Below are positions 9,588-18,284 of a stretch of 64,000 nt of DNA, piece by piece. Source of the DNA: an uncultured Lachnospiraceae bacterium (GTDB lineage Bacteria > Bacillota > Clostridia > Lachnospirales > Lachnospiraceae); the NCBI GenBank assembly GCA_910586255.1, contig CAJUHR010000023.1:18300-82299 (forward strand), read 5' to 3'. The first letter of the stretch is position 1; every line of letters begins with the position of its first letter. The notes below the pieces were generated by a model. It saw only the letters and a list, made by a program, of their open reading frames with translations. It searched no databases and had not been told where the DNA came from. A program made the position numbers and the translations under genes.

Positions 9588-9950
9588 ATGCATCAATTAC
9601 TACAGATGGCGATGATGGTTGCTACCACCGGGACCAATCCCTTTGAGGAGGTCAGTAAGCCGATTATCAGCCTTTTGAACCTTGCCATCACACCGGCTCT
9701 GGGAATCGTGGGGGCATTGGGAGCAATCTACTGTATCATTCTGGGCGCAAAGCTTGCCAAGGCGGAGGAGCCTCAGGACAGGGAGAAGGCCAAAAACAGC
9801 CTGAAAAATGCCCTGATTGGATTTGTTCTGATTTTTGTTCTTTTGGTGGCTCTCAAGGTCGGCATGTCGGCTATGCAGAACTGGATGAACAGTGCGGTTC
9901 CCACAACAAAATCTTCATTGAACGGCCTGCGGTTTTACGGAAATATCTAG
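9588..9950 (+). CDS. VirB2/TrbC-like pilin or small membrane subunit
   Basis: A 120-residue protein with two hydrophobic helices (about 30-60 and 82-105) separated by a short basic-acidic loop (AKLAKAEEPQDREKAKNSL), the layout of VirB2/TrbC-type subunits of Gram-positive type IV systems. AAGGAGG stands 9 bases before this ATG; a longer reading frame starting 48 bases upstream lacks such a site. The 187 bp before it hold GC-rich inverted repeats but no clear promoter. The assignment rests on size, topology and neighbours rather than a diagnostic motif. Confidence 0.7.
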   Translation: MHQLLQMAMMVATTGTNPFEEVSKPIISLLNLAITPALGIVGALGAIYCIILGAKLAKAEEPQDREKAKNSLKNALIGFVLIFVLLVALKVGMSAMQNWMNSAVPTTKSSLNGLRFYGNI

Positions 9951-10056
9951 TACTCCGATGGGTTTTAAGCAGGATGAGCGGGAAGGGGAATACTGCGTGG
10001 CAGGATTCTCCTTCCCGTCTGCAGCTGTCAGGGAAAACAAAAAGGAGGTGCTGTTT

Positions 10057-12426
10057 ATGAAAAGGATATTAGGGATGATCGCTCTGGGTGGTCTGATTAG
10101 TGTGTTTTTCACAGGCTGCAACTCCATACTGGTGGAGAAGCAGGAGGATCCCGTATCGATTGTCAGCTCTATAGCAGCCACGGAATCTTCGGGAGAGGGG
10201 ATCCGGCTGAACTACGATCCGGAGGACGCCAATAAGACGGCGCCGGATTATTTTGAGCAGAATATCCGTCAGAAATTTGACAATCTGGAGGGAAAGGCAG
10301 CCTTTAAGATTAAGGACGGCCACAGCACAAAAACTGCGGATCTGGAATCTTTTCAGATTGAGGATCTGATGGAGGACGGAACCTTTTACTATGCCTATAT
10401 TACCCGGACGGACGGGGAGGGGGAGGAGCGGCAGAAGGTTCACTGCGCGGCTGCCTACAATTACAGGACAGAGGATTTCCAGGTGCTTCATGAGAGCTAT
10501 AGCTCTTTTGACAGCCTGGAGGAGGACCAGGAGTCCTTCTATATTCAGGTGTGTAAAAAGGCCGATGGGGACAGAGATATTTTTGTCTATGATAATGGAA
10601 TCGGGATTCTGTACGATGAGGACGGACAGGTTAGGTTTAAGGCAGAGATTGAGTCCGTACTGCGGGCCTGTTATAATAAGGCTAACTCCCTGACTATTAC
10701 CCATGCCATGAGCAATGGAGAGAATCGGATTTATCTGGAGCTGGCCCTTGAGAAGGAACCGCTTACACTGCCGGAAAATCCCGAGGCAGATAAAAATCCC
10801 AAGGGGGAAGGGGATGCGGATAAGGAGGCAGAAGAGGTGGAAAAGGAGATAGGGGACAAGGTGGAAAGTCTGCTTTTTACCTACAATTTTATTCCCATCC
10901 ATGTTTCCATCGAGCAGGATAATGTGGCTCACCAAAAGCAGAAGGAAGAGTGGATCCGTATGACCGAGGGTAAGAAGTACCATGAGACTCACCCCGGTGC
11001 TGTGGCGGACTGGAATGTGGCGGTGAAGAGGTTTCCTGTCAAGTGGGGAGGAGGACGTCTGGCCGGGTATAAAAATCTGGACATTTACAGCTGGAAGCAG
11101 GGAATCCGGTTTGAAGATAACAGCAAAACCTTTAAGCCTGTGTCCGACACCTATGACAATCTGACCAATATAAGGCTCAACAGAGAATTTGCCGGCACCT
11201 TTGTGATGGATGGAGACTCCTGGTACAGCCTGGGGGGAAAAACCGGCGGAGAGAGAGAATTTTTTGATGAGGAGGTAATTTCCCGGGAGTATATTTATAC
11301 CTATACTACGGAAACCACAGACAGTGAAGGCAATCCGGTCCAGGAGATCCACGAAAAGACGATGACCCAGAAGGTCCGGGTGGCCACAAAGCTGCGCACC
11401 TCGGTAGAGTCTGCCTGGCTGGAATACTATGGGACGGACAATATAATTCACTCTCTGGGAGGCTGTGTGAACGGACGGATGCTGGCCTGTTCGGACGGGG
11501 AAGCTTACTGGCTTGACGATGGCGGGAAAACCTTGGAGAAAGATATAGAGGAGGGAATGACCACAGGCTTATTGGAGGACAAAAATACTATCTATCTTAT
11601 TCAGCATAACGGGGAGAAAATGATTATTGAGCCGATAAAGCAGCAAAGCCATGCAGGAAAGCGGTGGGAGATTTTTTACAATAAGCTCACCAGCCGCTAT
11701 GCTCAGGGGAACTCTCCCTATGATGAGGCCTTTGAGCAGCTGAATGAGGGGCGCCTGTGGAATGCGGATGTCTATGGTAACGGAGACTATTTTACGGAAG
11801 ATAATATCCGGATTGTAGAGATGGATGGAGATAAAAGGCGGGAGGGGATTCTCTTTACCTCCCAAAATAAGGGGATTGTATTTTATGACACCATTTCAGA
11901 TGAGGCCATTCTTTTGGCGGAAGGAAGCTGGTATCGAACCTGGAATACAGGGGACAGCTATCTGTCCGTAGGCTTTGCCAAAAATGACACCTCCTACGAG
12001 AGCATGGACGTGGCTTTTGCCAGGGTTTATGAGTATGACCTGGAAAGCCTTTTTGAGGAGGCGGCCAGGGAGGTGGAGGAAAGTGAGGCGAGGGAAGATG
12101 TGAGCGGGGAGGAAAGCACCGGCTCACAGACGGAAGATAATAAGGAGACCAGTGCCAGCCAGCAGCTGTTTCGGGACCCGGCCAAATCGGGGGAAGGATT
12201 TTTAGAGGATCCGGACTTAAAGCCCATGAAGGATACCTGGGACGAGGAGTATAAGGATAAGCGGGAGAGTGCTGATTTTCGTGAGGCGGAAAAGGAAGGG
12301 GAGACATTTGATTCAAAGGCCTACGAGGAATCGGAAAAGAAGCGCAAGGAGCAGGAGGAGGAGTCCAATGAGGCGCGGATTGATTCCATTGTGGGGGGAC
12401 TTTTGGAGAGAGAATCGGAGGAGTGA
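10057..12426 (+). CDS. Large lipoprotein of the secretion operon
   Basis: A 789-residue protein starting MKRILGMIALGG with a lipobox ending FFTGC (Cys about residue 21), so it should be lipid-anchored outside the membrane. The body is a long beta-rich region without a recognisable domain, then a highly charged C-terminal third rich in Glu and Lys (from about residue 660), probably coiled or disordered. The start is fixed by AAAGGAGGTG nine bases upstream and by the signal peptide. It is the last gene of this half of the cluster. It could be a surface scaffold of the apparatus; that is inference from position. Confidence 0.75.
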   Translation: MKRILGMIALGGLISVFFTGCNSILVEKQEDPVSIVSSIAATESSGEGIRLNYDPEDANKTAPDYFEQNIRQKFDNLEGKAAFKIKDGHSTKTADLESFQIEDLMEDGTFYYAYITRTDGEGEERQKVHCAAAYNYRTEDFQVLHESYSSFDSLEEDQESFYIQVCKKADGDRDIFVYDNGIGILYDEDGQVRFKAEIESVLRACYNKANSLTITHAMSNGENRIYLELALEKEPLTLPENPEADKNPKGEGDADKEAEEVEKEIGDKVESLLFTYNFIPIHVSIEQDNVAHQKQKEEWIRMTEGKKYHETHPGAVADWNVAVKRFPVKWGGGRLAGYKNLDIYSWKQGIRFEDNSKTFKPVSDTYDNLTNIRLNREFAGTFVMDGDSWYSLGGKTGGEREFFDEEVISREYIYTYTTETTDSEGNPVQEIHEKTMTQKVRVATKLRTSVESAWLEYYGTDNIIHSLGGCVNGRMLACSDGEAYWLDDGGKTLEKDIEEGMTTGLLEDKNTIYLIQHNGEKMIIEPIKQQSHAGKRWEIFYNKLTSRYAQGNSPYDEAFEQLNEGRLWNADVYGNGDYFTEDNIRIVEMDGDKRREGILFTSQNKGIVFYDTISDEAILLAEGSWYRTWNTGDSYLSVGFAKNDTSYESMDVAFARVYEYDLESLFEEAAREVEESEAREDVSGEESTGSQTEDNKETSASQQLFRDPAKSGEGFLEDPDLKPMKDTWDEEYKDKRESADFREAEKEGETFDSKAYEESEKKRKEQEEESNEARIDSIVGGLLERESEE

Positions 12427-12462
12427 AGGAGGGAAAATGAGTAAAACAAAAAGCGAACAGAA

Positions 12463-12491
12463 TTGATTTTTGAAAGAAAAATACGTATAAT
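12463..12491 (+). promoter_or_regulatory. Sigma-A-like promoter
   Basis: TTGATT at 12463-12468 and TATAAT at 12486-12491 with a 17-base spacer, in an AT-rich gap just after the lipoprotein gene. It would drive the DUF4143 fragment and possibly the Fic gene. Confidence 0.65.
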
Positions 12492-12545
12492 AGAATCAGA
12501 ATTTAAGTACAATGCACCGTATTTCTGAATAAGAGGGAGGCCGGT

Positions 12546-12890
12546 ATGGAGAATATCATGTACAACGAGCTGATCTGCAGGGGATATTCGGTGGATGTAG
12601 GCGTTGTTGATATTTTTGAGACAGGCCCGGAAGGAAAAAGGAAAAGGGTCAGCTGCGAGATCGATTTTGTCATCAATAAGGGCGCAAAAAGATATTATAT
12701 CCAGTCTGCCTTAAGCCTTGGCAATGCCCAAAAGGAAAAGGCAGAGCTTCGCCCCCTGCTTGGAGTCAGGGACTTTTTCCGGAAGATCCTTGTCACGAAG
12801 AGCGGGATGAAGCCCTGGATGGATGAACAGGGGATTCTGCATCTGGGGCTTTATGAGTTTTTGCTGGATCCTGCCGCGCTGGACTTTTAA
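12546..12890 (+). pseudogene. C-terminal remnant of DUF4143 AAA ATPase
   Basis: The 114 residues match only the C-terminal part of the common ~400-residue AAA/DUF4143 ATPases (MENIMYNELICRGYSVDVG, EIDFVINKGAKRYYIQSA, QGILHLGLYEFLLDP). The ATPase core with Walker motifs is absent, and nothing resembling it precedes the fragment. A GGGAGG site and upstream promoter mean the fragment could still be translated. It most likely marks a deletion or recombination boundary at the end of the secretion cluster. Confidence 0.75.
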
Positions 12891-12936
12891 TGAGAAGAAT
12901 ATTAACAACGGGAAACACTTTTAGGAGGATATGCGG

Positions 12937-13545
12937 ATGGTGTTGGAAAATAAGCTGGGCATTACCGACTCGGCGGAACTTGCCAGAATGGAGGAACGGA
13001 TCAGCAAGGCGAAGGCGCTGGATTTGTTTGAAAAGGGGCTGCTGGATCAATTTGAGGTTGGGACATTTCGGGGGCTTGCACAAATCCACAAATATCTGTT
13101 TGAGGAGATATATGGCTTTGCGGGGCAGGTCCGCGCCGTGAATATGGCAAAAGGCAATTTCCGTTTTGCCTCTGTCCTTTATCTGCAGGCAGCATTGGAG
13201 CATATCGAACAAATGCCGCAATCCACCTTTGACGAGATCATTGAGAAATATGTGGAAATGAATGTGGCGCATCCTTTTCGGGAGGGCAACGGAAGAAGCG
13301 CCCGGCTCTGGCTGGATGCCATTCTGAAAAAAGAACTCCGGCAGGTTATTGACTGGAGCCGGGTGGACAAAGAGGACTATCTGCTTGCGATGGAGCGCAG
13401 CCCTGTGAAAGATTTGGAGATCAAAACACTTCTGAAAGCGGCCCTGACTGACAAAATCAACGACCGGGAAGTTTATATGAAGGGTGTGGATGCCAGCTAT
13501 CACTATGAGGGCTATGATGTCTACAGGATGGCAGATATAAGGTGA
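12937..13545 (+). CDS. Fic-domain protein, class III with C-terminal inhibitory motif
   Basis: A 202-residue Fic enzyme, a family that usually AMPylates target proteins. The catalytic motif HPFREGNGR is at residues 112-120. Near the end, SYHYEG (residues 187-192) fits the (S/T)xxxE(G/N) inhibitory motif, and its C-terminal position makes it class III, in which the enzyme blocks its own ATP site. The second of two adjacent ATGs is chosen because AGGAGG lies eight bases before it and only two before the first, and family members begin MVLENKLGITDS. No separate antitoxin gene is visible. Confidence 0.9.
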   Translation: MVLENKLGITDSAELARMEERISKAKALDLFEKGLLDQFEVGTFRGLAQIHKYLFEEIYGFAGQVRAVNMAKGNFRFASVLYLQAALEHIEQMPQSTFDEIIEKYVEMNVAHPFREGNGRSARLWLDAILKKELRQVIDWSRVDKEDYLLAMERSPVKDLEIKTLLKAALTDKINDREVYMKGVDASYHYEGYDVYRMADIR

Positions 13546-13600
13546 TCGCCATTGGAAGAAGCCCGACCGGGACATCTGATATATGTACAGACATAAAATT

Positions 13601-13636
13601 ACGGCAGGTTCGCGCCCGCGGCCCTGCCGTTTCCAG
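13601..13636 (+). terminator. GC-rich hairpin after the Fic gene
   Basis: ACGGCAGG (13601-13608) pairs with CCTGCCGT (13623-13630), followed by a second GC-rich repeat and a pyrimidine-rich stretch. Terminator-like, but the T-run is poor. Confidence 0.45.
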
Positions 13637-13762
13637 CGCGCCCAGCGGCGCGCGTCTCTTTCTGTTTCTATAATTCAAATAATGGCATTTGCCAAAGTCG
13701 AACGTAATGTTTCCCGTATAAATAATCAAATTACAATCATAATTTATAAGCTGGCAGAGAGT

Positions 13763-13789
13763 AACAGTCCAAGGGTTATGTGAATTGTT
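13763..13789. repeat. Copy 1 of dispersed 27-base palindromic repeat
   Basis: A 27-base element with AACA/TGTT ends around the core CAAGGGTTAT. It matches 24 of 27 bases of the element at 48666-48692. Both are intergenic. Confidence 0.55.
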
Positions 13790-13813
13790 GCCGGCAGAGA
13801 AAAAGTGCGCACT

Positions 13814-13829
13814 AAAATGTATACATTTT
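13814..13829. promoter_or_regulatory. Perfect 16-bp palindrome, candidate GntR operator
   Basis: AAAATGTATACATTTT is a perfect palindrome directly before the -35 box of the sugar-acid operon. GntR proteins of the FCD subgroup commonly bind TGTATACA-type sites, and such a regulator is encoded at 18600. That this regulator binds here is inference. Confidence 0.6.
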
Positions 13830-13831
13830 TG

Positions 13832-13860
13832 TTGACAAAAATAAATGGATATGGTATTTT
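13832..13860 (+). promoter_or_regulatory. Promoter of the sugar-acid operon
   Basis: TTGACA at 13832-13837, a 17-base spacer and TATTTT at 13855-13860, about 40 bases before the start of the dehydratase gene. It lies just downstream of the 16-bp palindrome. Confidence 0.72.
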
Positions 13861-13897
13861 ATAACTATGAAAAGAGTTGAGGAAGGAGGGATTTTGG

Positions 13898-15013
13898 TTG
13901 ATTATCACAAAGGTGGAGCCCATTATGCTTTGTTATGAGCCGGAAAGAGCTCCCCGAGACGGGTTGGCAAACATTCCCACAAGGGATGTTTTTCTGGTGC
14001 GGATCCATACGGATGAGGGGATCACAGGGATCGGAGAAGGCTTTGCCCTGGGGTCTTTAAGGTCAACGGCGGTTCTGGTGGAGGAGACTTTGGCCCCGCT
14101 GATTGTGGGACAGGATCCCACGATGATTGAGGCGCTGTGGAATAAGATGTATCAGCAGACCTTCCGCTATGGAAGAAGAGGGATTCTCATCGCGGGACTG
14201 AGCGCTATTGACCTGGCTCTGTGGGATATTCTGGGGAAGAAAACCGGGCTGCCGGTTTATAAGCTCCTGGGTGGCGCTCACGACAGTCTGATTCCTTACG
14301 CCAGCGCCGGATATTACATGGAAGGGAAGACGGCGAGCGATCTGGCGGCGGAGGCAGTGTCCTACAAGGAGATGGGCTTTGGAATCATGAAGATGAAGAT
14401 TGGCGGGGCATCGATTCGGGAGGATCAGGAGCGGATCCACGCTGTGCGGGTAGCCACGGGAGATGATTTTAAGCTGGCGGTGGATGCCAACAATGCCTAT
14501 GATTTTCAGGATGCCCTGACCATGGGAAGGTTCTGTGACAAGGAGGGAATCTTCTTTTTTGAGGAGCCTCTCTCCTCGGATTTTATGGAGGACAGCAGGC
14601 GGTTAGCGGAGGCGGTGGATGTGCCCATTGCCGGCTATGAGACCCAGCTGACCCGGTACGGCATGAGAGATTTTATTGTTCATCACGGGGTGGATATTGT
14701 GCAGGTAGATGCCATCTGGTCCGGAGGACTGACCGATTGCAGGAAGACCGCCCATATTGCATCCACCTGGAACAAGATGATTATTCCCCATTTTTCTGCG
14801 GGGGTTGTCTCCCTGGCTGCCAATATTCATCTTGGAATGGGAGTGGAGAACTGCAAATATATGGAATATACGCTGGATATGAATCCCATGAGAGATGAGC
14901 TGGGCATGAACCGGATCCAGATGGAGAACAGCGTTGTGAAGGTTCCGGATACTCCGGGGCTGGGCGTGGAGCTGAATGAGGATGTGCTAAATAAGTATAA
15001 AATAACATGCTAA
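13898..15013 (+). CDS. Mandelate racemase-type enolase-superfamily enzyme (probable sugar-acid dehydratase)
   Basis: A 371-residue enolase-superfamily protein of the mandelate-racemase subgroup, which abstracts the proton next to a carboxylate of sugar or hydroxy acids. All expected residues are present at positions one above those of mandelate racemase: K165 and K167 (KMK), metal ligands D196, E222 and E248, and the general-base dyad D271/H298. The TTG start is chosen because GGAGGG lies seven bases upstream and families begin with an ITKVEP-like strand; an earlier in-frame TTG would put the ribosome site inside the gene. Followed at once by a TRAP transporter, it most likely dehydrates or epimerises an imported acid sugar. 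The substrate cannot be read from sequence. Confidence 0.88.
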   Translation: MIITKVEPIMLCYEPERAPRDGLANIPTRDVFLVRIHTDEGITGIGEGFALGSLRSTAVLVEETLAPLIVGQDPTMIEALWNKMYQQTFRYGRRGILIAGLSAIDLALWDILGKKTGLPVYKLLGGAHDSLIPYASAGYYMEGKTASDLAAEAVSYKEMGFGIMKMKIGGASIREDQERIHAVRVATGDDFKLAVDANNAYDFQDALTMGRFCDKEGIFFFEEPLSSDFMEDSRRLAEAVDVPIAGYETQLTRYGMRDFIVHHGVDIVQVDAIWSGGLTDCRKTAHIASTWNKMIIPHFSAGVVSLAANIHLGMGVENCKYMEYTLDMNPMRDELGMNRIQMENSVVKVPDTPGLGVELNEDVLNKYKITC

Positions 15014-15024
15014 GGAGGATTCTT

Positions 15025-16146
15025 ATGAAAAAGAGTATTGTGAAAAAGAGCATCGGGCTGTTTATGGCGGGAGTTATGACAGCTTCCATGGCCGGCTGCG
15101 GTTCTTCCGGTTCCGGTACGGCCACCCAGGCGCCGGCGGCGGAGACAAAGGCGGAGACAGCAGCGGCCGGGACAGAGGCGGACGCGGGGGAAGAGACAAA
15201 GGAGGCCGAGAAAGCAGCTTCCAGCGATGAGAAATTTGAGTTTTCCCTGAGTATGACCTATGATGTAAAGTCGCCCATGGCGGTGGCGGCCCAGAAGTTC
15301 TGCGATGACGTGAAGGAGGCCTCTGAGGGCAGGCTGGTGATTAATTTGTTTACCAACAGCGCCTTGGGCAGCGAGGCGGATTCCTATATCGCCGTGGCCG
15401 GGGATGAGTTAGAGATGACCTGCGCCGGAGTTCAGGGGCTGGATGCCTACGCGCCCAGATACAGTTTTCTCTCTGCTCCCTTCCTTTTTAAGAGCACGGA
15501 TCACATTAAGGCAGTGGTTGACAGTGAGATCGGTGACGGGATGAGGGAGGATTTTCTGGAGGACAATCTGCGGATGCTTGCCATTGGCTACCGGACGCCC
15601 CGTGTCATGTCCTCGGATAAGCCGGTTCACACGCCGGACGACTTAAACGGCTTAAAGATGCGCGTCTCGGAGATGTCCTCCTGGGTATCCATCTGGGGAC
15701 CGGACACACTGGGAGCCACCGCCATTACCATGCCCTTAGGCGAGCTTTACGGCGCTCTTCAGAACGGCACGGCAGAGGCCTCGGAGGGCCCCTACGAGCA
15801 GCTGGCCACCAACAAGTTCTATGAGGTACAGGACTATGTGATCAACACCAACCACGTCTATGAGTGGGTTGCCATCTTTATCAGCGATAAGACATGGCAG
15901 AAGCTTCCGGCGGACCTTAAGGAGATCATGGACACCTATGCCCAGACGGATTTTGCAGAGTACTGCACCACCTTAAACCAGGAGACGGCGGATTCCTATC
16001 TTAAGGAGCTGGTGGACAATGGCATGGAGGTCATTGAGCCGGACAACGATGCATTCCAGAAGAAGGCCCTGGATTCCTATGACAAGTGGTTTTCTGAGGA
16101 GTGGACGGTAACTGATTTTGACGAAGTTATGAGCTATGCCGAGTAA
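15025..16146 (+). CDS. dctP: TRAP transporter substrate-binding protein (DctP family)
   Basis: A 373-residue exported binding protein for carboxylates, captured outside and passed to the DctQM permease. The signal peptide ends in a lipobox SMAGC (Cys about residue 24), followed by an Ala/Glu-rich linker to about residue 65. The mature fold shows typical DctP features: SNSALGSEAD-like early motif, LNGLKMRVSEM mid-protein, and MPLGELYGALQNG. AAGGAGG seven bases upstream fixes the ATG; the longer frame begins inside the previous gene. Sugar acid as ligand is inferred from the adjacent dehydratase. Confidence 0.92.
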   Translation: MKKSIVKKSIGLFMAGVMTASMAGCGSSGSGTATQAPAAETKAETAAAGTEADAGEETKEAEKAASSDEKFEFSLSMTYDVKSPMAVAAQKFCDDVKEASEGRLVINLFTNSALGSEADSYIAVAGDELEMTCAGVQGLDAYAPRYSFLSAPFLFKSTDHIKAVVDSEIGDGMREDFLEDNLRMLAIGYRTPRVMSSDKPVHTPDDLNGLKMRVSEMSSWVSIWGPDTLGATAITMPLGELYGALQNGTAEASEGPYEQLATNKFYEVQDYVINTNHVYEWVAIFISDKTWQKLPADLKEIMDTYAQTDFAEYCTTLNQETADSYLKELVDNGMEVIEPDNDAFQKKALDSYDKWFSEEWTVTDFDEVMSYAE

Positions 16147-16163
16147 GCGGCGCGGGAATATCT

Positions 16164-16658
16164 ATGAAAACAGTCATCCATATCAATGAAATTGTGCTAA
16201 AGGTAATCGAATTTCTGGCAGCCATGCTGATGGCGGGCATTGCCGTCATGATTCTCATTCAGGTCACAGGCCGGGCTTTTCGGATCGGCCTTCAGTGGCC
16301 CGATGAGATGTCGCGCTTTGCCTATGTGGCCCTGGTATTTCTGGGGAATGTGGTGGCGGTTTCCAGAAAAAAGAATATAACCATAACCTTGCTTCTTGAT
16401 ATGCTGCCGGGGATGGCCAGAAAGGTTTTTGATGTTGCCATTGACGCTTTGACCATCCTTTTCGGAGCCTTTGCCATCAGGGGAGCCATTCTCCTGATCG
16501 GCTCCGCGGCCGGTGTGCATACCAATTCCCTGGTGTGGTTTCAGTTGAATTATCTGTATACGCTGATTCTGGTATGTCTGTTCCTGATGTGTCTGGAAGC
16601 AGGTCTCAATCTGGTGATTGACCTGCTTTTAAAGGAGAAACCGGAGGGTAATGTATGA
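16164..16658 (+). CDS. dctQ: TRAP transporter small permease subunit (DctQ family)
   Basis: A 164-residue membrane protein with four hydrophobic helices, as usual for DctQ. WPDEMSRFAYVALVFLGN is the family hallmark in the second helix region. It starts 18 bp after dctP and its stop overlaps the dctM start by four bases, so the two permease subunits are translationally coupled. Confidence 0.92.
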   Translation: MKTVIHINEIVLKVIEFLAAMLMAGIAVMILIQVTGRAFRIGLQWPDEMSRFAYVALVFLGNVVAVSRKKNITITLLLDMLPGMARKVFDVAIDALTILFGAFAIRGAILLIGSAAGVHTNSLVWFQLNYLYTLILVCLFLMCLEAGLNLVIDLLLKEKPEGNV

Positions 16659-17941
16659 ATCAGATTTTCTTTCTTTTCCTGATGGTTGTCATGTTCATGC
16701 TGGGAATCCCGGTGGTTATCAGCCTTGGGCTTACATCGGTGCTTATGATGTATGTGAGAGGCGGGATCAAGTGGGCAACGATTGTCCAGCAGATGATCGG
16801 GGGTCTCAATACCTTTACCCTGCTGGCAGTGCCCATGTTTCTTTTGGCCGGAAAGCTGATGAACTCCAGCGGGACCACGGACCGGCTGTTTGATTTTGCC
16901 AAAAAGCTGGTGGGCTGGCTGCCGGGAGGTCTGGCCCACGTAAATATTGTGAGCAGTATTATTTTTGCAGGCATGTCCGGGACCGCTGTCTCGGACGCCA
17001 GCGGGCTTGGTATCATTGAGATTCGGGCCATGAATCAGGCTGGCTTTGACAAGGAGTTCAGCGCCAGCGTCACGGCGGCGTCCTCCACGGTGGGCCCCAT
17101 TATTCCGCCAAGCCTCCCCTTAGTGGTCTATGGAACCATATCCGGCGCTTCCGTGGGCGCGCTTTTTATGGCAGGTATTCTGCCAGGAATCCTGATGGCA
17201 GTGACCATGATGGCGGTGGCATTTTTATATGCCGTCATCAAGCATTATCCCAGGGAGGCGTTTCCTTCCTTAAAGGAGATCGGCATTGCATTTAAGGAGG
17301 GCTTTCTTCCTTTGATGGCGCCGGTGATTATCCTTGTGGGAATCTACACAGGGGTCTATACGCCCACAGAGTCGGCGGCAATCGTGGTGTTTTATTCACT
17401 GATTTTAGGAGTCTTTGTGTACCGGGAGCTGACCTTAAAGGATCTGTACGGGATCCTGGTGGATTCGGTTATGGACGCCTCCACCATCGGGATTTTAGTG
17501 GGGGCGGCCACCCTCTTTGGAATGTGTATGGTCCGGGCGCTGATTCCTCAGACTATTTTGGGGCTCGTCACCGAATCCGTCACCGGCAAGGTGCAGCTTT
17601 TGCTGATTGTCAATGTATTTCTTCTGGTGGTGGGAATGTTTATGGAGACAACATCGGCCATAACCATTTTAACCCCCATTTTGATTCCGCTTCTGACGGC
17701 CTTTGATGTGAATCTGGTGCAGTTTGGAATCATAATGGTACTGAATCTTATGATCGGTGTGCTCTCTCCCCCCTTTGGGCTGGTGCTGTTTGTCACATCC
17801 CGGATTGGAGAGGTTCCCGTACAGAGGCTTGCAAAGGCACTGCTTCCCTGGATCGCAGCACTTTTGGTGGCTTTGGCGCTTATTACATTTATACCGGAGA
17901 TCTCCCTGATCATTCCACGGGCGCTTGGGCTAAGTGTGTGA
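16655..17941 (+). CDS. dctM: TRAP transporter large permease subunit (DctM family)
   Basis: A 428-residue polytopic protein of normal length for DctM, the ion-coupled channel of the TRAP system, with about twelve hydrophobic segments. Family signatures include PMFLLAGKLMN, GMSGTAVSDASGLG, GPIIPPSLPLVVYG and YTPTESAAI. It is the last gene before a 660-bp region of long palindromes and so probably ends this transcript. Confidence 0.95.
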   Translation: MNQIFFLFLMVVMFMLGIPVVISLGLTSVLMMYVRGGIKWATIVQQMIGGLNTFTLLAVPMFLLAGKLMNSSGTTDRLFDFAKKLVGWLPGGLAHVNIVSSIIFAGMSGTAVSDASGLGIIEIRAMNQAGFDKEFSASVTAASSTVGPIIPPSLPLVVYGTISGASVGALFMAGILPGILMAVTMMAVAFLYAVIKHYPREAFPSLKEIGIAFKEGFLPLMAPVIILVGIYTGVYTPTESAAIVVFYSLILGVFVYRELTLKDLYGILVDSVMDASTIGILVGAATLFGMCMVRALIPQTILGLVTESVTGKVQLLLIVNVFLLVVGMFMETTSAITILTPILIPLLTAFDVNLVQFGIIMVLNLMIGVLSPPFGLVLFVTSRIGEVPVQRLAKALLPWIAALLVALALITFIPEISLIIPRALGLSV

Positions 17942-17970
17942 GGTGATATTAAGAGTACCGAAAGGTACGC

Positions 17971-18213
17971 CTTGGAAAAAGGGGAGGGAGCTGGCCGGAA
18001 AGGGGTCTGCTGCTTTTTCCGGTTTCGAGATGTAAGAATTCCTAAAATCCCTGATTTTTGCTAAGTGCGAAACGAAAATCTACAAACTCGCTTCGCTCAG
18101 ACAGAGTAGATTTTCGTTTCAACGCAAAACTCAGCGATTTAAGGACTTCTAAATCTCTGCAAAGTCAAAATCTGCAGACCCCTTTCCGGCCAGCTCCCTC
18201 CCCTTTTTTCAAG
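17971..18213. repeat. Long nested palindrome A (243 bp)
   Basis: The outer arms 17971-18010 and 18174-18213 are inverted copies matching at 39 of 40 bases. Inside, 18069-18083 and 18106-18120 are a perfect 15-base inverted pair around a GCTTCGCT loop, and the intermediate arms also pair with a few mismatches. The whole forms one long imperfect hairpin. It carries no gene I can support. The A-rich/T-rich edge could terminate dctM transcription, but it is far larger than a terminator. Confidence 0.85.
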
Positions 18214-18284
18214 GCTGTGAATCTCTCGCTTTATGAATGGAGTGTTGAAGGAATAATACAATACCGGGATGGTTCATAATGTAG

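Noticed and set aside
579..9950. Ordinary conjugative element
   Set aside because: VirB-like genes invite this call, but no relaxase, integrase, coupling protein or transfer origin is visible. It cannot be excluded because the left part lies outside the window.
10069..11451. A 460-residue open frame on the minus strand
   Set aside because: It lies wholly within the lipoprotein gene, has no ribosome site and reads as a low-information Leu/Ile/His/Pro-rich shadow.
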